This document shows positions 7,469-13,645 of a DNA stretch of 13,687 bases, one piece after another. Location: assembly GCA_029071285.1 (NCBI GenBank), contig JAIEAS010000283.1:1-13687 (forward strand), in the 5' to 3' direction. Under the pieces are notes generated by a model. That model had not been told where the DNA came from. It ran no database searches and saw only the letters and a program-made list of their open reading frames with translations. Made by a program: the position numbers and the translations under genes. Within the stretch, counting starts at the first letter, position 1. Every line of letters begins with the position of its first letter. The stretch is from Clostridia bacterium (lineage in GTDB: Bacteria > Bacillota > Clostridia > Christensenellales > Borkfalkiaceae).

Positions 7469-8865
7469 TTTTGTATGTATTCCTTCATAACCGCGCACTC
7501 GGGTATTTCTTCCAGAGAGAAGCCGAGCGCGGAATTGAGCTCCGCCAAAGCCTGCTCGCGGGTTAAAGCTTTGTCGCGGCTGGCAAGCGATATTTCCAGC
7601 GCGCTGAAGGGAATCATACTGCTGCGCATATGGTAGAAGCGGTTGAACTGCGAGTATTCCTTACACTTTTCTATTTTGCAGCTGGTGTGCAGTCCCTTAT
7701 CGGTATCCTCGGGCGGAACCCAGCCGCACTCCGAAATTATCGTGTCCTTTATATTTTTCCAGTCGTACCTGCCGCCGCATATATCGTTGAAATCCACCTG
7801 CACGAACGCGGGTATATTGCCGCTCCAGCTCGACTGTCTTATTGCGCGTTTAAGGGGTTTTACGATTTGCGGAACGGTCTTTATCGCCGCGACCACGTTG
7901 CTTACCAAAGCGTTAGAATAGCCCGCTAAATTTTTAAGAGGGTTGTCGCCGTAGGCAAGCTGCTTCATAGTTGCAAGGGTGTGGAACTGCCCTTTCCTTA
8001 AGGGCGGGTGCAAGGTTAAAACGCGCCCTATATTAATAAGAAAATTCAGCCCTTTATTGTTGCCGAAGGCGTACGCCATTCTGGGCGCCATATGGTTGTA
8101 GTAAAGCCCCAGAAGCTGGGCGGGCTCGTTGCCCGCGACGAAGTAGGGCACTTTGTTTGCGACGAGCTCGGGATAGAATAAAACGTACGCGAGCGAGGGG
8201 CACGCGCAAGTGTTTTCGGCGTGTTCGTAAAGGTGTTTATAAATTTTTTTCAAGTCCGCGTCCGCGACCTTGCGGGTTATGAACTCGACGTTTTCAAGCG
8301 ATTTCTTCGCGCCCTCGATACTGCTTTTCGCGCTGTCGGACATATAGGGAATTTCCCAGGTAAGCGCAAGCACGCGGAGATTTTGCACCTTTGAAAGATA
8401 GTACAGCAGGTAGGTGCTGTCCTTGCCGCCCGTGTAGAAAACGGCGACGTCGAACCGCGATTTTTTGCTGCGCTTAAAGGTGTTTTTGACGGGCACGACG
8501 CTCTTTAAATTTTTGGTTTCCTCTGCAGTCTGACACATAGGGCAAAGGCCCTTTTCGTCAAATTCCAGTCCGGGGATAATAAAGTCGTTGGCGGCGCAGT
8601 TTACGCAGAACTTAGCCTCGTTCAAGGATTTCGGCGTAGCCTTTAAATGCTCTCCGTCCACGACCTGCACGCCGACTAAGCCCTTTAATATTTTAAGTTC
8701 AACTTCCGTCAGTTCGCACGGAAGTTTTTGTATTATCCGCAGCTGCGCTCTTCCTAACTTTACTTTGTTTTTAAACATTACGGGCTTATTGCGAAGTCCG
8801 TAATAACGTAAAACCTTGCCTTCCGGCTGCCATCTGTTTTGTAAATAGTACATATTACCGCCCAT
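7465..8865 (-). CDS. PP-loop (N-type) ATP pyrophosphatase, sugar-amidotransferase-like
   Basis: The protein has 466 residues. AAGGA eight bases before ATG 8865 supports the start; a second in-frame ATG four codons later is possible. About 80 N-terminal residues precede a zinc-ribbon-like element, CVNC...CPMC (Cys87, 90, 108, 111) enclosing GLEFDEKGLC. The PP-loop YTGGKDST (144-151) follows, with Thr in place of the usual first Ser. Further cysteines occur at 220/222 (CAC) and 396/401. The CxxC-PP-loop order resembles the WbpG/PseA-type N-acetyl-sugar amidotransferases, which adenylate a substrate and use ammonia. The N-terminal extension and extra cysteines are unlike the short WbpG form, so a thiolation-type reaction is also possible. 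It is the first gene of a two-gene operon under a strong promoter. The exact substrate is unknown. Confidence 0.75.
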   Translation of the reverse strand: MGGNMYYLQNRWQPEGKVLRYYGLRNKPVMFKNKVKLGRAQLRIIQKLPCELTEVELKILKGLVGVQVVDGEHLKATPKSLNEAKFCVNCAANDFIIPGLEFDEKGLCPMCQTAEETKNLKSVVPVKNTFKRSKKSRFDVAVFYTGGKDSTYLLYYLSKVQNLRVLALTWEIPYMSDSAKSSIEGAKKSLENVEFITRKVADADLKKIYKHLYEHAENTCACPSLAYVLFYPELVANKVPYFVAGNEPAQLLGLYYNHMAPRMAYAFGNNKGLNFLINIGRVLTLHPPLRKGQFHTLATMKQLAYGDNPLKNLAGYSNALVSNVVAAIKTVPQIVKPLKRAIRQSSWSGNIPAFVQVDFNDICGGRYDWKNIKDTIISECGWVPPEDTDKGLHTSCKIEKCKEYSQFNRFYHMRSSMIPFSALEISLASRDKALTREQALAELNSALGFSLEEIPECAVMKEYIQK

Positions 8866-8884
8866 ATATGCCGTCCTTTTTTAA

Positions 8885-8913
8885 ATTTTAGCACAGTTAA
8901 AGTTTTAAGTCAA
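8885..8913 (-). promoter_or_regulatory. promoter of the PP-loop/EFR1 operon
   Basis: On the minus strand -35 TTGACT (8908-8913) and -10 TAAAAT (8885-8890) are 17 bases apart, with an extended-10 TG (TGCTAAAAT). The predicted start is near 8878 and gives a short leader before the AAGGA and ATG 8865. Confidence 0.88.
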
Positions 8914-8919
8914 TAAGTA

Positions 8920-8947
8920 AGCGCGGACGGCAAATACCGTCCGCGCT
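8920..8947 (-). terminator. 11-bp perfect hairpin, possible weak terminator
   Basis: Arms 8920-8930 (containing GCGCGGACGG) and 8937-8947 are perfectly complementary around a 6-nt loop. The minus-strand tail is T-rich but interrupted (TTACTTATT), and the plus-strand tail is poorer, so termination would be weak. It lies between the small-gene cassette and the -35 box at 8908-8913 and could insulate the two transcripts. It could equally be an operator or a REP-like element. Confidence 0.5.
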
Positions 8948-8955
8948 ATTTAGTA

Positions 8956-9038
8956 TTGTTGCGGTTTGGCTAATTTTTTATTTTGCATTGCTTGGTTGCA
9001 AAACCCCAAACATTCAATCTTCGGTGCAACCGCAACAA
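8956..9038. repeat. 83-bp nested palindromic element downstream of the 49-aa gene
   Basis: Outer arms TTGTTGCGGTT (8956-8966) and its complement (9028-9038) are perfect over 11 bp. Inside is a second perfect 7-bp hairpin, TTTTGCA (8981-8987) with TGCAAAA (8997-9003). It begins four bases after the stop codon of the small gene, so it would form the 3' end of that transcript. There is no long T-run after the outer stem. It could be a 3' stabilising structure, a processing site or a small palindromic repeat. Confidence 0.6.
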
Positions 9039-9042
9039 ACGA

Positions 9043-9192
9043 CTAAACCTCTTTTATTGTTATAACGAACTTCTGTCCGCCCAAGAGGGTAATAAATATA
9101 TCGTCAATAGCGCAAGACGCTTCACCTATAAAATAGTCTTTGAGTGCGGTATAAATTTCTTCGGTAAAATCAATCGTGCTTATTTTTTCCAT
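9043..9192 (-). CDS. 49-residue orphan protein
   Basis: The small open frame starts with ATG 9192 and is preceded by GAGG six bases upstream, which is a good ribosome site. It begins 9 bases after the 113-residue gene on the same strand, so the two are probably co-transcribed. The protein reads MEKISTIDFTEEIYTALKDY..., is acidic in its first half, and ends in an amphipathic strand-like GGQKFVITIKEV. I see no signal peptide or membrane helix and do not recognise a family. The strong ribosome site and tight spacing are the main support for it being real. Confidence 0.6.
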   Translation of the reverse strand: MEKISTIDFTEEIYTALKDYFIGEASCAIDDIFITLLGGQKFVITIKEV

Positions 9193-9201
9193 AAAATACC
9201 T

Positions 9202-9543
9202 CTAATTTGTTTCGTATCCTTTCACAACCGTTTCAAGTTCCTGCGTGGTGATTTTATAATCATACTCTGTTACCGACAAAATATCATTCAGCAACAAGGT
9301 AATATCCCTGATATCACGCCTGAGTTTATCTTGCAAACCGTTGTAATCGTCAATCAGCCTTTTCAGGAATACAAAAGTTTCTTTCGGAAAGAGGACCGAC
9401 GGAAGAAGACTTTCCGATTCTGCAAACCCGCTCTTGATATGTATAGCTTGTTTTATATCGGCTATCAGTAAGCGGCTTATATTTTTTTTAAGCTTTTTGC
9501 AGAGTTTTTTAGCTTCGCGTAAATTTTTCTTGTCGTAATACAT
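9202..9543 (-). CDS. 113-residue helical orphan protein behind an RNA terminator
   Basis: The start is ATG 9543, with GGGGG four bases upstream. A longer frame exists only by using a TTG inside the terminator hairpin, so it is rejected. The first 24 residues are strongly basic (KKNLREAKKLCKKLKKNISR). The remainder looks mostly helical, with alternating charged and hydrophobic residues (FLKRLIDDYNGLQDKLRRDI near 69-88). There is no signal peptide or membrane helix, and I recognise no domain. No room exists for a separate promoter between the U-tract of the terminator at 9555-9587 and this gene, so expression would require readthrough of that terminator. This arrangement resembles attenuated genes and type III toxin genes. 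The basic N-terminus could bind RNA, which is inference only. Confidence 0.65.
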   Translation of the reverse strand: MYYDKKNLREAKKLCKKLKKNISRLLIADIKQAIHIKSGFAESESLLPSVLFPKETFVFLKRLIDDYNGLQDKLRRDIRDITLLLNDILSVTEYDYKITTQELETVVKGYETN

Positions 9544-9554
9544 AAAGCCCCCGT

Positions 9555-9587
9555 AAAAAAATAAGGTGCGCTTCAACGAAGCGCACC
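9555..9587 (-). terminator. strong intrinsic terminator immediately upstream of the 113-aa gene
   Basis: A perfect 10-bp stem (GGTGCGCTTC at 9578-9587 read on the minus strand, pairing with 9565-9574) with a 3-nt loop is followed on the minus strand by TTATTTTTTT. Only 11 bases separate the end of the T-run from ATG 9543. It ends the structured RNA that begins near 9712 and may control readthrough into the two small genes. Confidence 0.88.
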
Positions 9588-9712
9588 GGATTCACACTTC
9601 GGTTTTAGTGCTATCCAAAACCTAATTATCATATTACAGACAAGCAGAAAAAGTGCAAACCCCAAATATGGGAATTGCTTATCTTTAAATATGCTATTAA
9701 GTTTTGGATAGC
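9555..9712 (-). ncRNA. candidate structured RNA: 103-nt rod hairpin plus terminator
   Basis: A promoter at 9719-9747 predicts transcription from about G9712, exactly the first base of a long inverted repeat. The RNA would fold as a rod: 12 perfect pairs (9701-9712 with 9610-9621, containing CTATCCAAAAC); further pairing of 9688-9700 with 9622-9635 around one bulge and one mismatch; 9 pairs (9676-9684 with 9638-9646, one G-U); then an apical arm with a CCCA/TGGG hairpin. A 22-nt linker and a strong terminator complete a molecule of about 155 nt. I do not recognise a known RNA family. It could be a free small RNA, a leader controlling the genes behind it, or a transcribed palindromic mobile repeat. 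Confidence 0.6.
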
Positions 9713-9718
9713 GAGTAC

Positions 9719-9747
9719 ACTATAACATAGTGAAACAAAAAATTCAA
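9719..9747 (-). promoter_or_regulatory. promoter of the structured RNA
   Basis: On the minus strand -35 TTGAAT (9742-9747) and -10 TATAGT (9719-9724) are separated by 17 bases. The predicted start, seven bases after the -10, is 9712, the base of the rod hairpin. A second promoter-like pair (TTGCAC 9653-9658, TAATAT 9631-9636, 16-base spacing) lies inside the hairpin and is probably incidental. Confidence 0.65.
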
Positions 9748-9865
9748 ATATTTTATCATAAAAATTTTCTATAATACAAAAATAGACATAATCCGACAAA
9801 AAAATGCAGCGAGAAGCGAAATTTGCTCCGCGCCGTTTATTATTTAAAATTTTTCAAGCGTTACG

Positions 9866-9894
9866 GAATAACTTTTTCAGTATTATTCATAATA
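9866..9894 (+). promoter_or_regulatory. putative sigma-G (forespore) promoter of sleB-ypeB
   Basis: GAATA (9866-9870) and CATAATA (9888-9894) are 17 bases apart. They match the published Bacillus subtilis sigma-G pattern (GHATR at -35, CATnHTA at -10, about 18-base spacing) at every defined position. The leader to the sleB start would be about 110 nt. sleB and ypeB are known forespore genes in B. subtilis, which fits. The stretch 9748-9865 upstream is AT-rich and shows no gene; one TATAAT at 9770-9775 lacks a convincing -35. Confidence 0.62.
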
Positions 9895-10008
9895 ATTGCA
9901 AACGGCTGTAACCGCGTCCGCAAGTTCGGGCGGGGCGAAGCTTAAATATGACATAATTTTGTTTTTTTATAGATAAAAGCTCGCCGCATGGCGGAGCAAG
10001 GAGGAAAA

Positions 10009-10752
10009 ATGAAAAAAGCACTTAGAATAGGACTGGCTGCGCTTGCGGTTGCGACCGTGGGCACGGCGACGGCGATATTCGCTCACTCGGGATACACAAG
10101 CGATGAATACGCCTCGGCGCCCTTCGTGCAGACTGCGGTATTAAAACGCGGAGCCAGCGGCGGCGAGGTTAAAGAATTACAGCGCAGACTCAAGCAGTGG
10201 GGCTACTACAACGGCGCGGTTGACGGAATTTACGGCAACGGCACGGTTGAAGCGGTCAAGAAGTTCCAGAAGAAGAACGGACTTAAAGCCGACGGTATTG
10301 CGGGAAAATCCACTTTTGCCGCGCTCGGTATGAACGAATCGGTTAAGGCTCTTGAAAACGAGGGCAAGAACAACACCGCTTCGAGCGGCTCGGACTACAC
10401 CAGCTCGGACTTGTACCTTTTGGCAAAGACCATCTACGCGGAAGCGCGCGGCGAAAGCTACACGGGACAGGTTGCGGTCGGCGCGGTTATTCTCAACAGA
10501 GTAGCCTCGTCAAAGTTCCCCAACACTATCTCGGGCGTGGTTTACCAGAAGCACGCGTTCACCGCGGTTTCAGACGGACAGATTAATCTTACACCCGACC
10601 AGACGGCAATGAACGCCGCGCAGGACGCTATGAACGGCTGGGACCCCACCTACGGTTGTATTTACTACTACAACCCCGCGGTTGCGACCAGCTCGTGGAT
10701 TTTCGGAAGACAGACTGTTACCACTATCGGTAAACACGTTTTCGCTATATAG
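10009..10752 (+). CDS. sleB: spore cortex-lytic enzyme SleB
   Basis: The protein has 247 residues from ATG 10009, chosen because AGGAGG lies five bases upstream; an in-frame ATG at 9988 has no such site. Residues 1-28 look like an uncleaved or cleavable signal segment. Residues 43-107 form a PG_binding_1 domain (LQRRLKQWGYYNGAVDGIYG and the following FQKKNGLKADGIAG). Residues 133-247 form the Hydrolase_2 (SleB) domain with IYAEARGES; Glu145 is the likely catalytic acid. Family knowledge: SleB is a lytic transglycosylase that degrades muramic-lactam cortex peptidoglycan during germination and depends on YpeB, which is encoded next. The length is slightly shorter than the Bacillus enzyme. Adjacent ypeB and the sigma-G-like promoter reinforce the call. 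Confidence 0.92.
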   Translation: MKKALRIGLAALAVATVGTATAIFAHSGYTSDEYASAPFVQTAVLKRGASGGEVKELQRRLKQWGYYNGAVDGIYGNGTVEAVKKFQKKNGLKADGIAGKSTFAALGMNESVKALENEGKNNTASSGSDYTSSDLYLLAKTIYAEARGESYTGQVAVGAVILNRVASSKFPNTISGVVYQKHAFTAVSDGQINLTPDQTAMNAAQDAMNGWDPTYGCIYYYNPAVATSSWIFGRQTVTTIGKHVFAI

Positions 10753-10763
10753 GAGGCTGAAAA

Positions 10764-12617
10764 ATGAGTAAGGAAAATATGTCAAGCGGCGCGCAGAAAG
10801 CCGAGAGCTTAACCACCACCAAAAAAAGCACGGCAAAAAAGCCCGTAAACAAAACCAGGAAATCAACCAAAACGACAAAAACGACGGTTAAAAAAGTAAA
10901 CACGCCGGCAAAGAAGCAAAAGCCCGTAAGCGAAAAGAAGCTTGCTAAAAAGAAAGCGCTCGAGCAGAAGAGACTGCAGGCGGCAAAGGTAAGAGCTGAA
11001 AGAAAGCAGAAGCGTCTTGAAAAGAAGCTTGAAAACAAGCAGAAGCGTCTGGACAGACTTGCAGCCTTAAAGGAGCGCGCAGCAGAGCGCAGAGAAAAGA
11101 GGCGCGAGCGCAGGGATATGCTCAAGCACGAAACAAAGGAAGCGCGCATCAACCGCAAGCGCGAGGCGCGTGAAGCGAGAATGGAAGCGCGCATTGCAAA
11201 GCGTGAAGCGCGCATATCCGAGAAGCAGGCAAAGCGCGAGCACGCACTCAAAGTGCGCGCAGAAAAGCGCGCGGACAAAGCCGAAAGACAGCACACCCCC
11301 GGTATGGGCGGCTGGCTTGCGGCGGTTATATCCCTCGGCGTAACCACTCTTGCGCTGGGCACTATGCTCACCTTCGGCTGGATTAACTACAACGGTATGG
11401 AAGCGGATATGGCAAGCGTTCACACGCAGTCGCTGTACGAGCTTAACTCTATCGTTGACAACCTTGACACCAACCTTGCTAAGGCGAGAGTTTCAAACTC
11501 GCGCAACGAGCAGGTCCGCATTTTCAGCGATATCGCAATCGAAAGTGAAATGGCCGAAGTCGTTCTCGAAAGAATGCCTATCGAAACGCAGTTGACCGAG
11601 AATATGACGGGCTTTGTGAACAAAATGGCGGACAGCGCGCAGGGTATGCTTTACACCGTTTCGCGCGGGGATAACCTCACCGAAAGCCAGAAAGCAAGCA
11701 TAAATTATATGTACGAAACCAACCTCGAGATGAAGCGTATTCTCAACGAGATTACTTCTTCGTCTTCGGCAAAGGATATGATTAAGGCAATGAAGGGCAG
11801 AGAAAGCAACCTCGGAACTTCATTCGGCGATATCGAAAACAACGCAATCGAAACCCCCAAGGAAATTCACGACGGACCTTTTTCTGACAGCGTTAAAAAG
11901 GTAAGCGCAAAGAACCTTGCAAAGCTTGAAGAAATCAACGCAACACAGGCTGAAGAGCTTGCGCAGAAGTACTTCGAAAGCTACAACCCCACCGACGTGC
12001 GCTGCACCGGCGAAGCGGTTGCACAGCAGTTAGAGTGCTACAACCTGACCATCAAAACCGACGACGGCGAGATGATGGCGCAGATTTCGAAGAAGGGCGG
12101 CAAGGTCGTAATGTTCGACAGCTATAAGGAATGCAACGACCACAATTTCTCGGTAGAGAGATGTATCGACATCGCGCAGGATTTCCTCGCAGACCTCGGC
12201 TACAAGAATATGACCGCGGTATGGACGAGCGAAAACGGAACGACCTGCAACCTTAACTTCGCGTATGAAAACAACGGCGTGGTTTACTACCCCGATATGG
12301 TTAAGGTTAAGGTCTGCGAGCAGCGCGGAATTGTAACCGGTATCGAAGGTATCTCTTACGTTTTAAACCACGTTGAAAGAAACGCGGGCAAGGCTGCAAT
12401 TTCCAAGAGCGATGCTAAGAGCAAGCTTATGGGCGGATTTAACGTTGAAGGCTCGCGCCTGACCGTTATCCCCCACGACGAACAGGAAGTTCTCGCATAC
12501 GAGTTCTACGGAAATTACGAGGGCAACGACTACTATATCTACGTTGACGCAAAGACGGGCGAGGAAGTAGAAGTGTTCACCGTAATAGGAACCAAGCAGG
12601 GCAAAGCCCTCATGTAA
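10764..12617 (+). CDS. ypeB: germination protein YpeB with long basic N-terminal extension
   Basis: The protein has 617 residues. AGGAGG overlapping the sleB stop lies seven bases before ATG 10764. Residues 184-206 form the single membrane helix typical of the YpeB start. The region after it is YpeB-like and ends with the PepSY-type repeat YYIYVDAKTGEEVEVFTVIG. YpeB stabilises and is mutually dependent with SleB in the spore. The usual protein is about 450 residues. Here about 180 residues precede the helix: a Lys/Thr-rich segment (about 10-55), then a long Arg/Lys/Glu/Ala-rich presumably helical stretch (about 56-176). I count 65 Lys/Arg against 24 Asp/Glu in residues 1-180. This tail should face the forespore cytoplasm. 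Confidence 0.9.
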   Translation: MSKENMSSGAQKAESLTTTKKSTAKKPVNKTRKSTKTTKTTVKKVNTPAKKQKPVSEKKLAKKKALEQKRLQAAKVRAERKQKRLEKKLENKQKRLDRLAALKERAAERREKRRERRDMLKHETKEARINRKREAREARMEARIAKREARISEKQAKREHALKVRAEKRADKAERQHTPGMGGWLAAVISLGVTTLALGTMLTFGWINYNGMEADMASVHTQSLYELNSIVDNLDTNLAKARVSNSRNEQVRIFSDIAIESEMAEVVLERMPIETQLTENMTGFVNKMADSAQGMLYTVSRGDNLTESQKASINYMYETNLEMKRILNEITSSSSAKDMIKAMKGRESNLGTSFGDIENNAIETPKEIHDGPFSDSVKKVSAKNLAKLEEINATQAEELAQKYFESYNPTDVRCTGEAVAQQLECYNLTIKTDDGEMMAQISKKGGKVVMFDSYKECNDHNFSVERCIDIAQDFLADLGYKNMTAVWTSENGTTCNLNFAYENNGVVYYPDMVKVKVCEQRGIVTGIEGISYVLNHVERNAGKAAISKSDAKSKLMGGFNVEGSRLTVIPHDEQEVLAYEFYGNYEGNDYYIYVDAKTGEEVEVFTVIGTKQGKALM

Positions 12618-12632
12618 GCAGGGTGCCCCTGC
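12618..12632 (+). other. 6-bp GC hairpin directly after the ypeB stop
   Basis: GCAGGG-TGC-CCCTGC begins at the first base after the stop codon and is not followed by a T-run, so it is not an intrinsic terminator. It could slow 3' exonuclease decay. A GGGCGGGT motif follows it and recurs near 12930. Confidence 0.45.
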
Positions 12633-12710
12633 GGGCGGGTATCTTAATTTCGGTACTACCTGATTTACTAATCACTAATCAAACTTAAAATTAATTAAGT
12701 GTAAATTTTA

Positions 12711-12745
12711 AAAGCCCCGAGGCGACGCCTCGGGGCTTTGTTTTT
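12711..12745 (+). terminator. intrinsic terminator of sleB-ypeB
   Basis: A perfect 13-bp stem (12711-12723 with 12727-12739, containing AAGCCCCGAGGC) with a GAC loop is followed by GTTTTT. It ends the sleB-ypeB transcript about 95 bases after the ypeB stop. Confidence 0.93.
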
Positions 12746-12746
12746 C

Positions 12747-12806
12747 GTCATTGTTTGGGGGATTCTTCGCTTCGCAGCGGCATAGCCGCCGGTACGACAG
12801 AATGAC
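12747..12806. repeat. palindromic intergenic repeat, GTCATT...AATGAC type
   Basis: A 60-bp element is bounded by GTCATT and AATGAC. It contains GATTCTTCGCTTCGCAGCGG and a central GCGGCATAGCCGC palindrome. Read on the minus strand, its GCGAAGCGAAGAATCC core resembles the GTCATTCTGAGCGAAGCGAAGAATC family of dispersed intergenic repeats I recall from diverse bacterial genomes. It begins two bases after the ypeB terminator T-run. No coding potential is evident. Confidence 0.65.
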
Positions 12807-12831
12807 AAAAAGGGACGGGTGCGTTTCTCAC

Positions 12832-12926
12832 CGTCATTGCGAACGAAGTGAAGCAATCCAGAAGCGAACACCTAAAAAGAGCTGTATTGTCTGGATTGCC
12901 GCGTCGCTACGCTCCTCGCAATGACG
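12832..12926. repeat. palindromic intergenic repeat, CGTCATTGCGA...TCGCAATGACG type
   Basis: A 95-bp imperfect inverted repeat. The left arm CGTCATTGCGAACGAAGTG continues with AAGCAATCCAGA (to 12862), and the right arm (12890-12926) is its complement with a few insertions. It matches a widely dispersed repeat of bacterial intergenic regions that I know by sight (CGTCATTGCGAGCGAAGCGA...). It would form a long hairpin. Between it and the previous repeat lies a short GGGACGGGTGCG spacer. After it, TGGGCG-GGTG-CGCCCA (12929-12944) forms another small hairpin. The whole 12618-12976 gap otherwise shows no gene. Confidence 0.75.
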
Positions 12927-12976
12927 TATGGGCGGGTGCGCCCAGAACGGGGGTAATTCTTCGGCGCAGCAAAGTT

Positions 12977-13645
12977 TTACAAACCAAAGCTGTTAATCCA
13001 TTTTGCTTTTCTTTTTAAAAAGGTTTTTCTGATAAAAACGGACAGAACAATATATACCGCCGTAAAGAAAACCGCGGGGATAAGTGCGCCGTATTTAAAA
13101 GTAAATTCCCCGCCGTCGACTATATATCTTATCCACTCGTCGGCGTTTTCCACCGCGCATAAGCCCGCGCAAATTGCTATAGCCGCCGCGCACATTCCGA
13201 AGAATATCACCATAATATACCTGTCGTTTACGTCGCGGGGCGAGGCGGCTAAAAAGAGGGCGGTTGAAATTTTTTCATACTCGCGGCGTTCCCTGCTCAG
13301 CTTCGGCGCGTTTGCAAAACCGCGTATTTCCTTTATACAGCGAGATAATTTTACGTTATTTTTTATCAGCCACTCCGAACGGGCAGTCGGAAAACAAAAC
13401 GCGCATACCTCGCCGCTTATCCAAGCCAAAGCAATCATTACGAACGCGGATATAATCGAGTTGTGTACTCTTTTGCAAACCTCGCTGTCGCTCACGTCTT
13501 GTTTTAAAATAAGGCTAACCGCCGCAGTAAAACAGCCCAAGCCAAGCCCGACCAAAAACGTGATTGAAATCTGTGATATGTTTTCTGCTTTTTTGTATGA
13601 TGCTGAACCGTTTTCCCAAGCGGAAATAAACTCTTTGCCCGTCAT
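12977..13645 (-). CDS. four-helix membrane protein of unknown function
   Basis: The protein has 222 residues from ATG 13645, supported by AAAGGA eight bases upstream; an in-frame ATG at 13672 has no visible ribosome site. Four hydrophobic helices are visible at about residues 24-46, 61-83, 144-166 and 184-204. Between helices 2 and 3 is a charged cytoplasmic-looking loop of about 60 residues (KNNVKLSRCIKEIRGFANAP, then KLSRERREYEKI). The C-terminus is basic (RKTFLKRKAKW). There is no signal peptide and I recognise no family. It is separated from ypeB by a terminator and two repeats and runs convergently, so it is not part of the germination operon. Its upstream region lies outside the window. 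Confidence 0.75.
   Translation of the reverse strand: MTGKEFISAWENGSASYKKAENISQISITFLVGLGLGCFTAAVSLILKQDVSDSEVCKRVHNSIISAFVMIALAWISGEVCAFCFPTARSEWLIKNNVKLSRCIKEIRGFANAPKLSRERREYEKISTALFLAASPRDVNDRYIMVIFFGMCAAAIAICAGLCAVENADEWIRYIVDGGEFTFKYGALIPAVFFTAVYIVLSVFIRKTFLKRKAKWINSFGL

Noticed and set aside
8983..9471. 162-residue plus-strand open frame
   Set aside because: It is antisense to the 113- and 49-residue minus-strand genes, which have ribosome sites and an upstream promoter; the plus frame has neither and starts inside a palindrome.
9631..9658. Second promoter for the small genes (TTGCAC-N16-TAATAT)
   Set aside because: It falls inside the stem of the rod hairpin, and the upstream promoter at 9719-9747 starts exactly at the hairpin base; AT-rich sequence gives such matches by chance.
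9555..9712. 6S RNA or a retron msr-msd
   Set aside because: The fold lacks the central bubble expected of 6S RNA, and no reverse transcriptase gene is present; the inverted ends alone are not enough.
10745..11423. Long minus-strand open frames of 208 and 118 residues opposite the YpeB tail
   Set aside because: They are low-complexity shadows (Ser/Ala/Arg/Phe-rich) of the Lys/Arg-rich coding sequence on the plus strand, which has a strong ribosome site.
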